NCBI GenBank assembly: GCA_038232935.1
Contig: JBBSMX010000023.1
Span: forward strand, 1 to 40,422
Direction: 5' to 3'
Source of the DNA: JBBSMX01 sp038232935
GTDB lineage: Bacteria; Bacteroidota; Rhodothermia; Rhodothermales; JANQRZ01
Length of the DNA: 40,422 bases
Under the pieces are notes generated by a model, which was given only the letters and a program-made list of their open reading frames with translations, was not told where the DNA came from and did not search any database. Shown one piece after another: positions 7,210-15,089 of the stretch (positions within the stretch are counted from its first letter, which is position 1; each line of letters begins with the position of its first letter). The position numbers and the translations under genes are program-made.

Positions 7210-8097
7210 CTACTCGACGACGATCTCGGCGAGGACGGGGAGGTGGTCCGACGGGAACCGCACGCCGTCGATGGTTTCGGCGAGGGTGCCGTGCTTCAAC
7301 ACGCAGACGCCCCCTCCCACGAACACGAAGTCGATCCGCCGGTCGGGCACGAGGGTCTCGAACCCATTCCACGTCGAGGTGGGGCCGTACGGCGGTTCCT
7401 CCGTGACCGTGCGCGCATCGGCGAGTGGGATGCCCTCGCCGCCCGTCATGATCGCGTACGGCTCCGTGTCCGGCGTCGCGTTGAAGTCGCCGGTCACGAC
7501 GACGGGAGCCGAGCCTGCGATCTCCCCGATCCTCTGCCGGATAAGTCGAGCGCTTTCGGCCCGTGCTTCCTCGCCGACGTGGTCGAAGTGGGTGTTGAAG
7601 TGATAGAGCGTGTCGCCGGTGACACGGTCACGGAATCGCCCCCACGTGACGATGCGGGGGAAGGCAGCGTCCCATCCCCGAATGCCGGGCACGTCGGGGG
7701 TCTCCGAGAGCCAGAACGTGTCGTCGTCGAGGAGGTCGAACCGGTCCGTGCGGTAGAGCACGGCGCTGTACTCGTCGCGCTCGCCGCCATCGGCACGCGG
7801 GAGGCCGAACCACGCGTAGCCGGGGAGCAGCGAGTCGAGATCGGCGAGCTGGTTCCGCTGTGGCTCCTGGAGTCCGACGAGGTCTGCATCGTGAAAACGG
7901 ATGAGCCCGGCGACGGCCTCTTTCCGGTGCGGCCACGCGTTGAGGCTGTCGGCGGGCGTGTTGAGCCGGACGTTGAAAGTCATCACCCGCAGCGGTACGA
8001 CGCCGTCTCCCCCACTGGTCGGGCGCAATGGCTGGGCGGCGACGGTGAGCGGGAGCGCTGCGAGAGCGCTGATCAGAAGGAGGCCGATACGAAGCAT
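7210..8097 (-). CDS. Secreted endonuclease/exonuclease/phosphatase-family protein
   Basis: A 295-residue protein with a signal peptide (MLRIGLLLISALAALPLTVAA) followed by an EEP-fold hydrolase domain. Visible motifs are VMTFNVRLN (metal/Asn), DLVGLQEPQ (catalytic Glu), HFNTHFDHVG, VVVTGDFNATP (Asp and Asn) and the terminal SDHLPV (catalytic His). The family cleaves phosphodiester or phosphomonoester bonds in nucleic acids, lipids or sugars; the substrate cannot be told from sequence. Export suggests a periplasmic or extracellular phosphodiesterase or nuclease. It lies 115 bp downstream of the ettA start on the same strand. Confidence 0.88.
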   Translation of the reverse strand: MLRIGLLLISALAALPLTVAAQPLRPTSGGDGVVPLRVMTFNVRLNTPADSLNAWPHRKEAVAGLIRFHDADLVGLQEPQRNQLADLDSLLPGYAWFGLPRADGGERDEYSAVLYRTDRFDLLDDDTFWLSETPDVPGIRGWDAAFPRIVTWGRFRDRVTGDTLYHFNTHFDHVGEEARAESARLIRQRIGEIAGSAPVVVTGDFNATPDTEPYAIMTGGEGIPLADARTVTEEPPYGPTSTWNGFETLVPDRRIDFVFVGGGVCVLKHGTLAETIDGVRFPSDHLPVLAEIVVE

Positions 8098-8209
8098 GGC
8101 AGTCGGGTAGGGCGATACGACAAGCTACGTCGCCCCGCTGCCGTTGGGAGCCCTCCGCGCAAAGGACCACATTGCTGATGGCCCCCTCTCTGCCCTGCCG
8201 GACATTTCT

Positions 8210-8241
8210 CCCCTGTTCCTGAATCGAGTTCAGGACAGGGG
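8210..8241. repeat. Palindromic intergenic repeat (CCTGAA-TCGAG-TTCAGG type)
   Basis: CCCCTGTTCCTGAA (8210-8223) pairs with TTCAGGACAGGGG (8229-8241) around a TCGAG loop, with one bulged base. Read on the minus strand it gives the familiar spurious peptide PELDSGT, a hallmark of a repeat family seen across many phyla. It lies upstream of the EEP-family gene. Confidence 0.55.
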
Positions 8242-8258
8242 GGCGAGAACATAGAAAG

Positions 8259-8290
8259 AAACGCCGCGCTCGAATGCAAGCGCGGCGTTT
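8259..8290 (-). terminator. Rho-independent terminator of the DEAD-box helicase gene
   Basis: AAACGCCGCGCT (8259-8270) and AGCGCGGCGTTT (8279-8290) form a perfect 12-bp stem with an 8-nt loop. On the minus strand the stem is followed by a T-rich stretch (TTTCTTTCT). It lies 73 bp past the helicase stop. Confidence 0.75.
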
Positions 8291-8300
8291 CAAGTCACGT

Positions 8301-8337
8301 CCCCTCGCCCCTCCGGGGAGAGGGTCAGGGTGAGGGG
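8301..8337. repeat. CCCCTC...GAGGGG REP-like repeat
   Basis: CCCCTCGCCCCTCCGGGGAG is followed by AGGGTCAGGGTGAGGGG, a partly palindromic sequence. Translated on the minus strand it gives SPHPDPLPGG, the spurious PHPNPLP-type peptide known from a repeat found in many unrelated genomes. It lies between the helicase stop and its terminator. Confidence 0.6.
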
Positions 8338-8362
8338 AACCCACGAGCAGCCGACACGCCGC

Positions 8363-9658
8363 CTAGCGCCGCCCGCGATTCCGCGATTTCGAGGGACCGG
8401 TGCCCTGCGACTTCGAACGCCCCCCGTTACGGGACGCGCTCTGCCCCCGCGACGGTCCGCTGCCGCGCCCGTTGCCGGATCTCCCCTGGGTCTTCGGCGG
8501 AGCCATCGGCTCCGCGCTGGTGTCGTAGCTGAAGTCCGCGTAGGTGCTGCGCTCGAAGCGGCGGCCGGTGTGCTTCTCGATCTGTCGGAGATAGTCCTCC
8601 TCGTCCGCCGAGACGAACGTGAGGGCATCCCCGGTAGCGTCGGCACGCCCGGTGCGGCCGATGCGGTGGATGTAGTCCTCGGCCTGGTTCGGCGTGTCGA
8701 AGTTGACCACGTGCGAGATCCCGTCCACGTCGATCCCGCGCGCGGCGATGTCGGTGGCGACGAGCACCTGCACGTCGCCGCGCTTGAAGTCGGCGAGGGC
8801 GCGCTGGCGCTGGTTCTGCGAGCGGTTCGAGTGGATGGCAGCGGCGGCGATGCCGCGCTGCTCCAGCTTCTTCGTGATGCGGTTCGCGCGGTGCTTCGTC
8901 CGCGAGAAGACGAGCACGTTTTCGACCGGCTCCGTCCGGAGGACGTGGAGCAGCAGGTCCATCTTCTGCGTCTGGGCGACGGGGTAGACGTACTGCGTGA
9001 CGGACGCGGCCGGGTTCCGGCGCTGGCCGACCTCCACCATCTCGGGCTGACGCTGGATGCTCGACGCGAGCTCTCGGATGGCGGGCGGCATCGTGGCCGA
9101 GAACAGCAGCGTCTGCCGATTGTTCGGCAGCTTCGCGACGATCTTGCGGATGTCGTTGATGAACCCCATGTCGAACATCCGGTCGGCCTCGTCGAGCACG
9201 AGGACTTCGACGCGGGAGAGGTCGAGCGTGCCGCGCCCGAGGTGGTCGAGCAGGCGGCCCGGCGTCGCGCTCACGATGTCGACGCCGCGCTGGAAGGCCT
9301 GGAGCTGCGGCCCCATCCCGACGCCGCCGAAGACGGCGACGCTGCGGAGCCCGGTGTATTTGCCGTACGTGCGCACGGCTGCTTCCACCTGCAGGGCCAG
9401 CTCGCGCGTGGGACATACGACGAGGGCGCGAACGGGCCGGCGTTTGGCAGGGGAAGGGCTCGCCGCGAGGCGGTCGAGCAGGGGAAGGACGAAGGCGGCG
9501 GTTTTGCCGGTACCGGTCTGCGCGCAACCGGTGAGGTCACGCCCGGCGAGGGCGACGGGAATCGCCGCCGTCTGGATCGGGGTGGGCATGTTGTACCCGG
9601 CGTCTACCACGCCGCGAAGGACGGGAGCGGACAGGCCGAGTGATTGGAACGTGGTCAT
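8363..9658 (-). CDS. DEAD-box ATP-dependent RNA helicase, RhlE-like
   Basis: A 431-residue helicase with the full motif series: Q motif region (MTTFQSLGLSAPVL...PTPIQ), motif I AQTGTGKT, Ia PTRELALQ, Ib TPGRLLDHL, II DEAD, III SAT, then IV-VI in the second RecA-like domain ending in HRIGRTGR. The last 55 residues are a Gly/Ser/Arg-rich basic tail, usual for RhlE-type proteins and expected to hold RNA. The likely role is remodelling of rRNA or mRNA during ribosome assembly or cold growth. The ATG at 9658 gives the standard N terminus. Confidence 0.92.
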   Translation of the reverse strand: MTTFQSLGLSAPVLRGVVDAGYNMPTPIQTAAIPVALAGRDLTGCAQTGTGKTAAFVLPLLDRLAASPSPAKRRPVRALVVCPTRELALQVEAAVRTYGKYTGLRSVAVFGGVGMGPQLQAFQRGVDIVSATPGRLLDHLGRGTLDLSRVEVLVLDEADRMFDMGFINDIRKIVAKLPNNRQTLLFSATMPPAIRELASSIQRQPEMVEVGQRRNPAASVTQYVYPVAQTQKMDLLLHVLRTEPVENVLVFSRTKHRANRITKKLEQRGIAAAAIHSNRSQNQRQRALADFKRGDVQVLVATDIAARGIDVDGISHVVNFDTPNQAEDYIHRIGRTGRADATGDALTFVSADEEDYLRQIEKHTGRRFERSTYADFSYDTSAEPMAPPKTQGRSGNGRGSGPSRGQSASRNGGRSKSQGTGPSKSRNRGRR

Positions 9659-10163
9659 TAAAAAGGGTATTGGGGCGCGGGCGTAGCGGCATCGAGCCGG
9701 GCCTTCGCCGGGGTACTGCGCTGTCGGGGACGTCGTACCGGAACCTGGAAGCAGGGGTACGAACCTCTCGATCTGGATCAGATCGTTACGGATGCCAGGA
9801 GAATGCGGGCATCCGATGCCGGTGTCGCCGGGGCTCGGTCAGAGCCAGAGGAGTCGATCTCGGAAAGCGAGTCGTAAAAATTCCGCTTCCGAGACGGTGA
9901 TGAACCGGGAACGGCGTGTGAATCACGTAACGCAAAGTACGTGCCTGCCCGATATCTCCCCGCGTGGTTCCACGGAAGAAGGCGCGAACTCTCCGCGGGC
10001 AGCGGCAGCGAGGGCTCGCCCCGAGTGGTCTCGAATGGTTACACTATGCCCTCCACCGTCCTCCCCTGCCTCATGCACCTTCGCTTCCTCCCTGCCCTGC
10101 TCACCGATGCACAGGACTTCCGCGCCGACGACGCCCGCGCCGACGGGGAGGCGGGCTGACGCT
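9659..10163. other. 505-bp intergenic region with a bulged hairpin
   Basis: No gene is supported here. A hairpin forms from CTCGGAAAGCG (9859-9869) and CGCTTCCGAG (9884-9893) with one bulged A, and a smaller one from CGATCT/AGATCG (9769-9785). A TATCTCCC stretch lies near 9952. The frame of the downstream oxidoreductase is open back to 9792, but the extra 124 codons look non-coding. I recognise no tRNA or known riboswitch. Confidence 0.4.
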
Positions 10164-11411
10164 GTGAAGCGCGACGCGGACGTAGCGATCATCGGCGGCG
10201 GGGCCATCGGGCTCTGGGCCGCCTACTTTATCCGGCAGCGCGGGCGCGAGGTCGTCGTGCTCGACCGTGGAGACATCGGCGCGGCGTGCTCGTTCGGGAA
10301 CGCGGGGTATGTCTCGCCAAGCCACGTCGTCCCGCTCGCCGCGCCGGGCGTCGTGACGCAGGGCCTCCGCTGGTTGCTCGACCCCGAGAGCCCGTTTTAC
10401 GTCCGCCCCCGGCTCGACGTCGAATTGGCCCGCTGGCTGTGGCAGTTCGCCCGCGCGGGGACGGCCGCCCACGTCGCCCGCTCCGGCCCCGTCTTCGCCA
10501 ACCTCGGGCTCCGCAGCGTGGCGCACTACGCCGATCTCGCCGAGCGCTTCGACATCGGGTTTGCGCCCTCCGGCCTGCTGATGCTGCACCGGACCGAACC
10601 GGGGCGCGAGAAGAACCTCGGCCTCGCCGAACAAGCGCGGGCCGTCGGACTGGATGTGGACACGCTCGACCCCGACGCCGTGCAGGCGCTGGAGCCGACC
10701 GTCGCAGACGGGATCGGCGGCATCTTCTTTCCGCAGGACGCCGTCGTGGACCCGGCGCGGATGGTGTCGGCCCTCCACCGGATGCTGGAAGCCGACGGCG
10801 TCCGCTTCCTCCCACACACCGACGTGACCGGCTTCGAGCAGCGTAATGGGTCGGTCCGTACGATCCGGACGACGCAGGGCGACCTCCATCCCGAAACGGT
10901 CGTCCTCGCGGCGGGGTCGTGGTCGCCGGTGCTCGGGCGCGATCTCGGGCTCCGGCTGCCCGTCCAACCGGCCAAAGGCTACAGCGTCACGATCACGCCC
11001 GACGGGCCGATGCCGCACCTTCCGGTCCTACTCGCCGAGGCGAAAGTGGCCGTGACGCCGCTGCCCGAAGGCCGCCTCCGCTTCGCCGGGACGCTCGAAC
11101 TCGCCGGCCTCGACCCGAACGTGAACGAGCGCCGCGTCGGCGCCATCCTCCGCGCCGTGCCGGACTACCTCGCGCCCTTCGACGTGATCGATACCGCCGA
11201 GGAGGCGTGGGTGGGCTTCCGCCCCTGCACGCCCGACGGCCTCCCCCTCATCGGCACGCCGGACTCGCTGCGCAACCTCGTCGTGGCGACAGGCCACGCC
11301 ATGCTCGGGATCTCAAACGCGCCCGCCACCGGCACGCTCGTCGCCGCCCTCGTCGCGGGCGAGCCGCCGCCGTTCGACCCCGCCCCGTTCCGCGTCGGGC
11401 GCTTCGGTTAA
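10164..11411 (+). CDS. D-amino-acid dehydrogenase-like FAD-dependent oxidoreductase (DadA family)
   Basis: A 415-residue DAO-family flavoprotein. The dinucleotide-binding motif IIGGGAIGLWAAY is at residues 7-19 and the FAD-contacting DRGDIGAACSFGNAGYVSPS follows at 33-52, the usual DadA arrangement. The C-terminal GFRPCTPDGLPLIG and ATGHAMLGISNAPATG segments complete the FAD site. It would oxidatively deaminate D-amino acids and pass electrons to the respiratory chain; related sarcosine or hydroxyproline substrates are possible. I place the start at GTG 10164 because the family begins here and GGGGAGG lies upstream; the region before it has no family resemblance. Confidence 0.87.
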   Translation: MKRDADVAIIGGGAIGLWAAYFIRQRGREVVVLDRGDIGAACSFGNAGYVSPSHVVPLAAPGVVTQGLRWLLDPESPFYVRPRLDVELARWLWQFARAGTAAHVARSGPVFANLGLRSVAHYADLAERFDIGFAPSGLLMLHRTEPGREKNLGLAEQARAVGLDVDTLDPDAVQALEPTVADGIGGIFFPQDAVVDPARMVSALHRMLEADGVRFLPHTDVTGFEQRNGSVRTIRTTQGDLHPETVVLAAGSWSPVLGRDLGLRLPVQPAKGYSVTITPDGPMPHLPVLLAEAKVAVTPLPEGRLRFAGTLELAGLDPNVNERRVGAILRAVPDYLAPFDVIDTAEEAWVGFRPCTPDGLPLIGTPDSLRNLVVATGHAMLGISNAPATGTLVAALVAGEPPPFDPAPFRVGRFG

Positions 11412-11415
11412 CGAA

Positions 11416-11435
11416 AGACGCGACATGTCGCGTCT
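11416..11435 (+). terminator. 20-bp perfect palindrome after the dadA-like gene
   Basis: AGACGCGACATGTCGCGTCT is fully self-complementary and starts 5 nt after the stop codon. There is no strong T-run. GAGACG...CGTCTC stems also form a widely dispersed repeat family, so this may be a repeat that happens to serve as a terminator. Confidence 0.5.
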
Positions 11436-11555
11436 CTACGGTCGGTGACACATCGGTGCTCCGTCGCGGGTGAGGCGCCCGGCGAGGGGAACGCTCCCTG
11501 TCTGGTGGCGTAACGGCCTCTCGACCTTGACCTCCCTTTCCGCCCTTTCCGCGCT

Positions 11556-11774
11556 ATGGACATCCACGGACGCATTACCCTCGACCCGTCGATCCGCAGC
11601 GGGAAACCCACGATCCGAGGGACGCGCATCACCGTCTCCGACGTGCTCGAATACCTCGCCGGCGGAATGACCCCGGAAGAGATTCTGAGCGACTTCCCGG
11701 ACCTGTCCGTGGAGGACATCCGCGCAGCCCTCACCTTTGCGGCCGAGCGCGAGCGGCGGCTCTTCGCCGCATGA
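11556..11774 (+). CDS. DUF433 family antitoxin-like protein
   Basis: A 72-residue DUF433 protein with the family core GKPTIRGTRITVSDVLEYLA (about 17-36) and MTPEEILSDFPDLSVEDIRA (40-59). DUF433 proteins have a winged-helix-like fold and are commonly paired with a DUF5615 PIN-like protein, so they are thought to be antitoxins and autorepressors. Its TGA overlaps the ATG of the next gene (ATGA at 11771-11774), indicating translational coupling with the PIN-like gene. No operator was identified upstream. Confidence 0.85.
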   Translation: MDIHGRITLDPSIRSGKPTIRGTRITVSDVLEYLAGGMTPEEILSDFPDLSVEDIRAALTFAAERERRLFAA

Positions 11775-12098
11775 AGCTGCTGTTCGACGAGAACCTGTCG
11801 TTCCGTCTCGTGCGTGCGCTAGGCGAAGCCTATCCCCTCCCACGTCCGGGAGGTCGAACTGCTCGGCGCGGACGACGCGCGCATCTGGACGTACGCCGCC
11901 GAGCAGCATCTCCTCCTCGTTTCCAAAGACACTGACTTCTATCAGCGGAGTGTTTTGTACGGCCCTCCGCCTCAGGTGATCTGGCTGCGCGTGGGCAACG
12001 CCCCGACCGCCCTCGTCGCGGAGTTGCTCCGCTCGCGCCGCTCGGTGATCGAACGGTTCTGCGAGGATAGAGAAGCCGCGTTCCTCCTTCTGGACTGA
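11771..12098 (+). pseudogene. Frameshifted DUF5615 PIN-like toxin
   Basis: The reading frame opens MKLLFDENLSFRLVRALGEA, the diagnostic DUF5615 start with an acidic PIN-type residue, but runs into a short unrelated tail. From base 11838 another frame continues the family: SHVREVELLGADDARIWTYA, then LLLVSKDTDFYQRS with the second acidic cluster, ending AAFLLLD at 12098. The break lies in the run TATCCCCTCC at 11831-11840; dropping one C restores a protein of about 108 residues. It could be an inactivating mutation, a sequencing or assembly error, or recoding. The DUF433 partner overlaps its start by 4 nt. Confidence 0.8.
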
Positions 12099-12110
12099 CG
12101 ACCCCTACCC

Positions 12111-14954
12111 TCAGCCCGTGCTCTGCATGGCCGCGGCGATGCCGTTGACCGAGACGAAGAGGGCCTCACGCAGCGCCTCGGCGTCGTCCCCTTCCGCCCC
12201 CCCCTTCCGCCAGCGTTGCATGAGTTCGAGCTGGACGAGGTTGAGCACGTCGGTGTACGGATTTCGCAGGCGAATCGACTTCTCGATGACGGGGCTGTGC
12301 GCGAGCAGCCGGTCCTGCCCCGCGACATCGAGCAGCACCCGCTCCGTCCGCTCGAACTCGGCGGCGATCCGCTCGTGGATCCGGCCCTCTGCGAGTGCGG
12401 CGTAGCGCGCGGCGATGACGAGCCGGGCGCGGGCCATCTCCCGAAGCGCGTTCGCCACGACGGCCTGGAAGAACGGCCAGTCCTCGTGCATAGCGCGGAG
12501 CCGGTCCGTGTCCACATCGCCGGTGGCGAGCGCCTCTTTGAAGGCCATCCCGACGCCGTACCAGCCGGGGACGGTGTAGCGCGGCTGCGTCCACGCGAAC
12601 ACCCACGGGATCGCCCGCAGCCCCTCGAAGTCTACGTCGCTCGCGGCCTTGCGGGAGACCGGCCGCGAGGCCATCGGGAGCCCGGCGATGTGCTCGATGG
12701 GCGTCGCGGCGAGGTACCACGGCCAGAGGTCAGGCGCGTCGATGAGGCTTCGGTACGCCCGCATCGAGGCTTCGGCGGCGGTCTGCATGAACGTGCGTCG
12801 GTCGTCCTCCGTCGGGCCTTCGAAGGCCGCGGCGTCCTCGGGCGGTCCGTCCGCGAGCGCGCCGAGCTGGGCGTGGACGATCTGTTCGAGGTGGCGGCGC
12901 GCGATGCCGGGGAGGGCGTAGCGGAACGAGATGACCTCCCCCTGCTCGGTGAATCGGATGCGGCCGTTCTGCGCCTCCGGCGGCATGGCCCGGATCGCCT
13001 GGTTCGCCCGGCCGCCGCCGCGCCCGACGGTCCCGCCGCGCCCGTGGAACAGCCGGAGGTCGAGCCCGAAGCGGCGGCACACGCGGGCAATCGCGCCCTG
13101 CGCTTTGTGCAGCGCCCAGTTCGCCATCCAGTAGCCGCCGTCCTTGTTCGAGTCCGAGTAGCCGAGCATCACCTCCTGCATCCGCCCGCGCGCGACGAGT
13201 TGGCGGACGTAGATCGGGTGGCTGAACAGCTTGCCGAGCAGATCCTCGGCGTGCTCCAGATCCGCGATGGTTTCGAGAAGCGGGACCACATCGAGTGGGC
13301 ACGTGACGGCCCCATCGCGCTGCCTCCGCCACAGACCGGACTCTTTGAGCAGCAGCAGCACCTCCAGCACGTCGCTCACCGCGTCCGTCATCGAGATGAT
13401 GACCGAGCCGATGCTCTCCGGCTCGCGGGCGCGCGAGCGGCGGGCGACGGCGAGAACATCGAGCACGCGGCGGGCGTCGTCGCTGAGGGCGGCGTCCGGC
13501 GGGAGGAGCGGGCGCGGATTGCGGAGTTCGGTCGTCAGCACCTCCAGTCGCTCGGCCTCGTCGAGCGCAGCATAGTCGTCGGCGACGCCGGCCAGCCGGA
13601 GGAGGTCGGCGACGGCGGCTTCGTGGACGCGGCTGTGCTGGCGGAGATCGAGCGCGGCGAGGTGGAACCCGAACGTCTCGGCCTGCACGATGAGATCCGC
13701 GAGCGGGCCGTCGGCAGCGAGGGAGGCGAGCCCGGCCGCGCGGAGTGCCTCGGCGATGAGCCCGAGGTCGGCGCGGAAGTCGGCCGCCGCGTAGTCGAGC
13801 GGCGCAGCGGGCGGGGTGTGCACCTCGTCGATCAGCCGGTCCAGCTTGGCCTGCATCAGCAGGAGCTTGAGGCGGATGGGCTCGTGCGCGTTCTGCCGCC
13901 AGCGCCGCTCGTCCAGATCCACGAGCCTTCGGTCTGCCTCGATGGAAGCGCGCAGGGCATCGAACCCCTCCGCCTGTCGGTCGGAGACGGAGAGGACGAG
14001 GCGGAGGCCGTCGAGGGCACGCCGGTAGAGGCGCAGGGCGTCCTCGCGATGGACCCGGAGCGTCCATGCCGTCACCTCGGCCGTCACGCGGGGATTCCCG
14101 TCGCGGTCGCCACCGATCCACGAGCGGTAGCGGAGGAACGGCGGGAGGTCGAGAGCCTGCCCTGAGCCTGTCGAAGAGTCTTCGGACTCGTCGCCGTATT
14201 CGGTTTCGAGCGCGCGACGGAGGTCGGCGTGGATGCGCGGGATCGTCTCCCAGATGCTCGTGGCGACGAAGTAGAGCCCGTTCCGCACCTCGTCCTCGAC
14301 GGTCACGCCGGCCGGGCGGATCTCGTCGGTAGCGAGGAGGAGCCGGATGCCGTTCTCGATCTCGCGGACGAGCGCGTCCTCCTCGGCGGGCGTGGTGTCC
14401 GGCTCGCGGAGCGCTTCGAGGAGGTCGGCGAGGCGCTGTTGGTGATAGAGGATGCTGCGGCGGCGGGCCTCGGTCGGGTGCGCCGTGAGCGTCGGCTGGA
14501 TGTCCAGTTTACCGATGAGCGCGAGCACGTCGGCGAGCGACCGTCCCTCGACGCGGAGCCGGTGGATGGCCTCGGCGACAGATTCGCCGCGCGGGTGCTC
14601 CGCATCCGCGGTGCGGGCTCGGTCGCGGTTGATGCGCAGGATTTCAAGCTGCTCGGCCTTGTTGACGAGGTGGAAGAACGTCGTGAACGCGCGGAGCAGC
14701 GCGCTCAGCCGGTCGAGCGGCTGCTCGGCGACGAGGCGGGCGGCTTCGTCTAGGCGCGCCGGGGCGGACTCGGCTTCGCGGCAGAGGTGGCGGAGCCGCT
14801 CGACGAGGTCGAACGTGGCGTCGCCGTAGCGCTCGCGGACGGCGCGGCCGAGGAGGGCACCGAGGAGGTTGACGTGACGGGACAGCGGAGCCGAGATGCC
14901 GGAGCCTTCGGCCTCGACGACGAGCCCGCCAGGCAGGGCGGAGGGGATGGACAC
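12111..14954 (-). CDS. ppc: Phosphoenolpyruvate carboxylase
   Basis: A 947-residue bacterial PEP carboxylase, which adds bicarbonate to PEP to form oxaloacetate and refill the TCA cycle. Conserved blocks include PTLTAHPTEARRRS with catalytic His159, WIGGDRDGNPRVT at about 279-291, MLGYSDSNKDGGY, LFHGRGGTVGRGGG and FTEQGEVISFRY, and the C terminus ends ...AAMQSTG as in the family. I chose GTG 14954; the frame is open to 15077 but that extension is not family-like. Residues 260-267 (SSTGSGQA) come from an inserted dispersed DNA repeat just before the GGDRDGNP block. Confidence 0.93.
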   Translation of the reverse strand: MSIPSALPGGLVVEAEGSGISAPLSRHVNLLGALLGRAVRERYGDATFDLVERLRHLCREAESAPARLDEAARLVAEQPLDRLSALLRAFTTFFHLVNKAEQLEILRINRDRARTADAEHPRGESVAEAIHRLRVEGRSLADVLALIGKLDIQPTLTAHPTEARRRSILYHQQRLADLLEALREPDTTPAEEDALVREIENGIRLLLATDEIRPAGVTVEDEVRNGLYFVATSIWETIPRIHADLRRALETEYGDESEDSSTGSGQALDLPPFLRYRSWIGGDRDGNPRVTAEVTAWTLRVHREDALRLYRRALDGLRLVLSVSDRQAEGFDALRASIEADRRLVDLDERRWRQNAHEPIRLKLLLMQAKLDRLIDEVHTPPAAPLDYAAADFRADLGLIAEALRAAGLASLAADGPLADLIVQAETFGFHLAALDLRQHSRVHEAAVADLLRLAGVADDYAALDEAERLEVLTTELRNPRPLLPPDAALSDDARRVLDVLAVARRSRAREPESIGSVIISMTDAVSDVLEVLLLLKESGLWRRQRDGAVTCPLDVVPLLETIADLEHAEDLLGKLFSHPIYVRQLVARGRMQEVMLGYSDSNKDGGYWMANWALHKAQGAIARVCRRFGLDLRLFHGRGGTVGRGGGRANQAIRAMPPEAQNGRIRFTEQGEVISFRYALPGIARRHLEQIVHAQLGALADGPPEDAAAFEGPTEDDRRTFMQTAAEASMRAYRSLIDAPDLWPWYLAATPIEHIAGLPMASRPVSRKAASDVDFEGLRAIPWVFAWTQPRYTVPGWYGVGMAFKEALATGDVDTDRLRAMHEDWPFFQAVVANALREMARARLVIAARYAALAEGRIHERIAAEFERTERVLLDVAGQDRLLAHSPVIEKSIRLRNPYTDVLNLVQLELMQRWRKGGAEGDDAEALREALFVSVNGIAAAMQSTG
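14153..14178. repeat. Dispersed repeat inserted in frame within ppc
   Basis: GAGCCTGCCCTGAGCCTGTC is followed by GAAGAG. It matches the element at 39212-39240 with three mismatches over the first 24-26 bases. On the minus strand it encodes SSTGSGQA-like residues, the in-frame signature of a repeat family known from many phyla. It keeps the ppc frame open. Confidence 0.7.
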
Positions 14955-14978
14955 GGGGGTCGGAGATGGGTGAGCGGA

Positions 14979-14985
14979 CAAGATA
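14979..14985 (-). promoter_or_regulatory. Possible ppc promoter core (TATCTTG)
   Basis: The minus-strand sequence GGGCTATCTTGTCC lies 25 nt before the chosen GTG of ppc. GGGCTATCTT is identical to the stretch before the lasso precursor. No clear upstream element is seen. If correct, the transcript starts close to the GTG, which supports that start over the longer frame. Confidence 0.3.
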
Positions 14986-15049
14986 GCCCGAGTGCTCGAC
15001 CCTCTTCGAGCAGAACGTACCTCCTCATGGGATCTCGACCTCGCCTCCC

Positions 15050-15056
15050 TATTTTG
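15050..15056 (+). promoter_or_regulatory. Possible promoter core (TATTTTG) of the S9 peptidase gene
   Basis: CCCTATTTTGACGG lies 34 nt before the ATG at 15090. TATTTTG resembles the Bacteroidota TAnnTTTG element with one T fewer. It lies in the divergent gap between ppc and the peptidase. Confidence 0.3.
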
Positions 15057-15089
15057 ACGGCTCCGCCCTCTACCCACGCCCTCTCGCCG

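Noticed and set aside
5487..7406. 639-codon plus-strand open frame opposite ettA
   Set aside because: It is antisense to intact Walker and signature motifs of ettA and is dominated by Val, Glu, Leu and Arg, a codon-shadow composition.
9749..9775. tRNA T-arm-like sequence (GGGGTACGAACCTC)
   Set aside because: The stem does not pair properly and no anticodon arm, acceptor stem or CCA was found around it.
9792..10163. N-terminal extension of the dadA-like protein
   Set aside because: The extra 124 codons contain no family similarity and the FAD motif sits at the usual distance from the GTG at 10164.
12216..14165. 649-codon plus-strand open frame opposite ppc
   Set aside because: It is antisense to conserved PEP carboxylase motifs, has low-complexity charged composition, and shows no recognisable domain.
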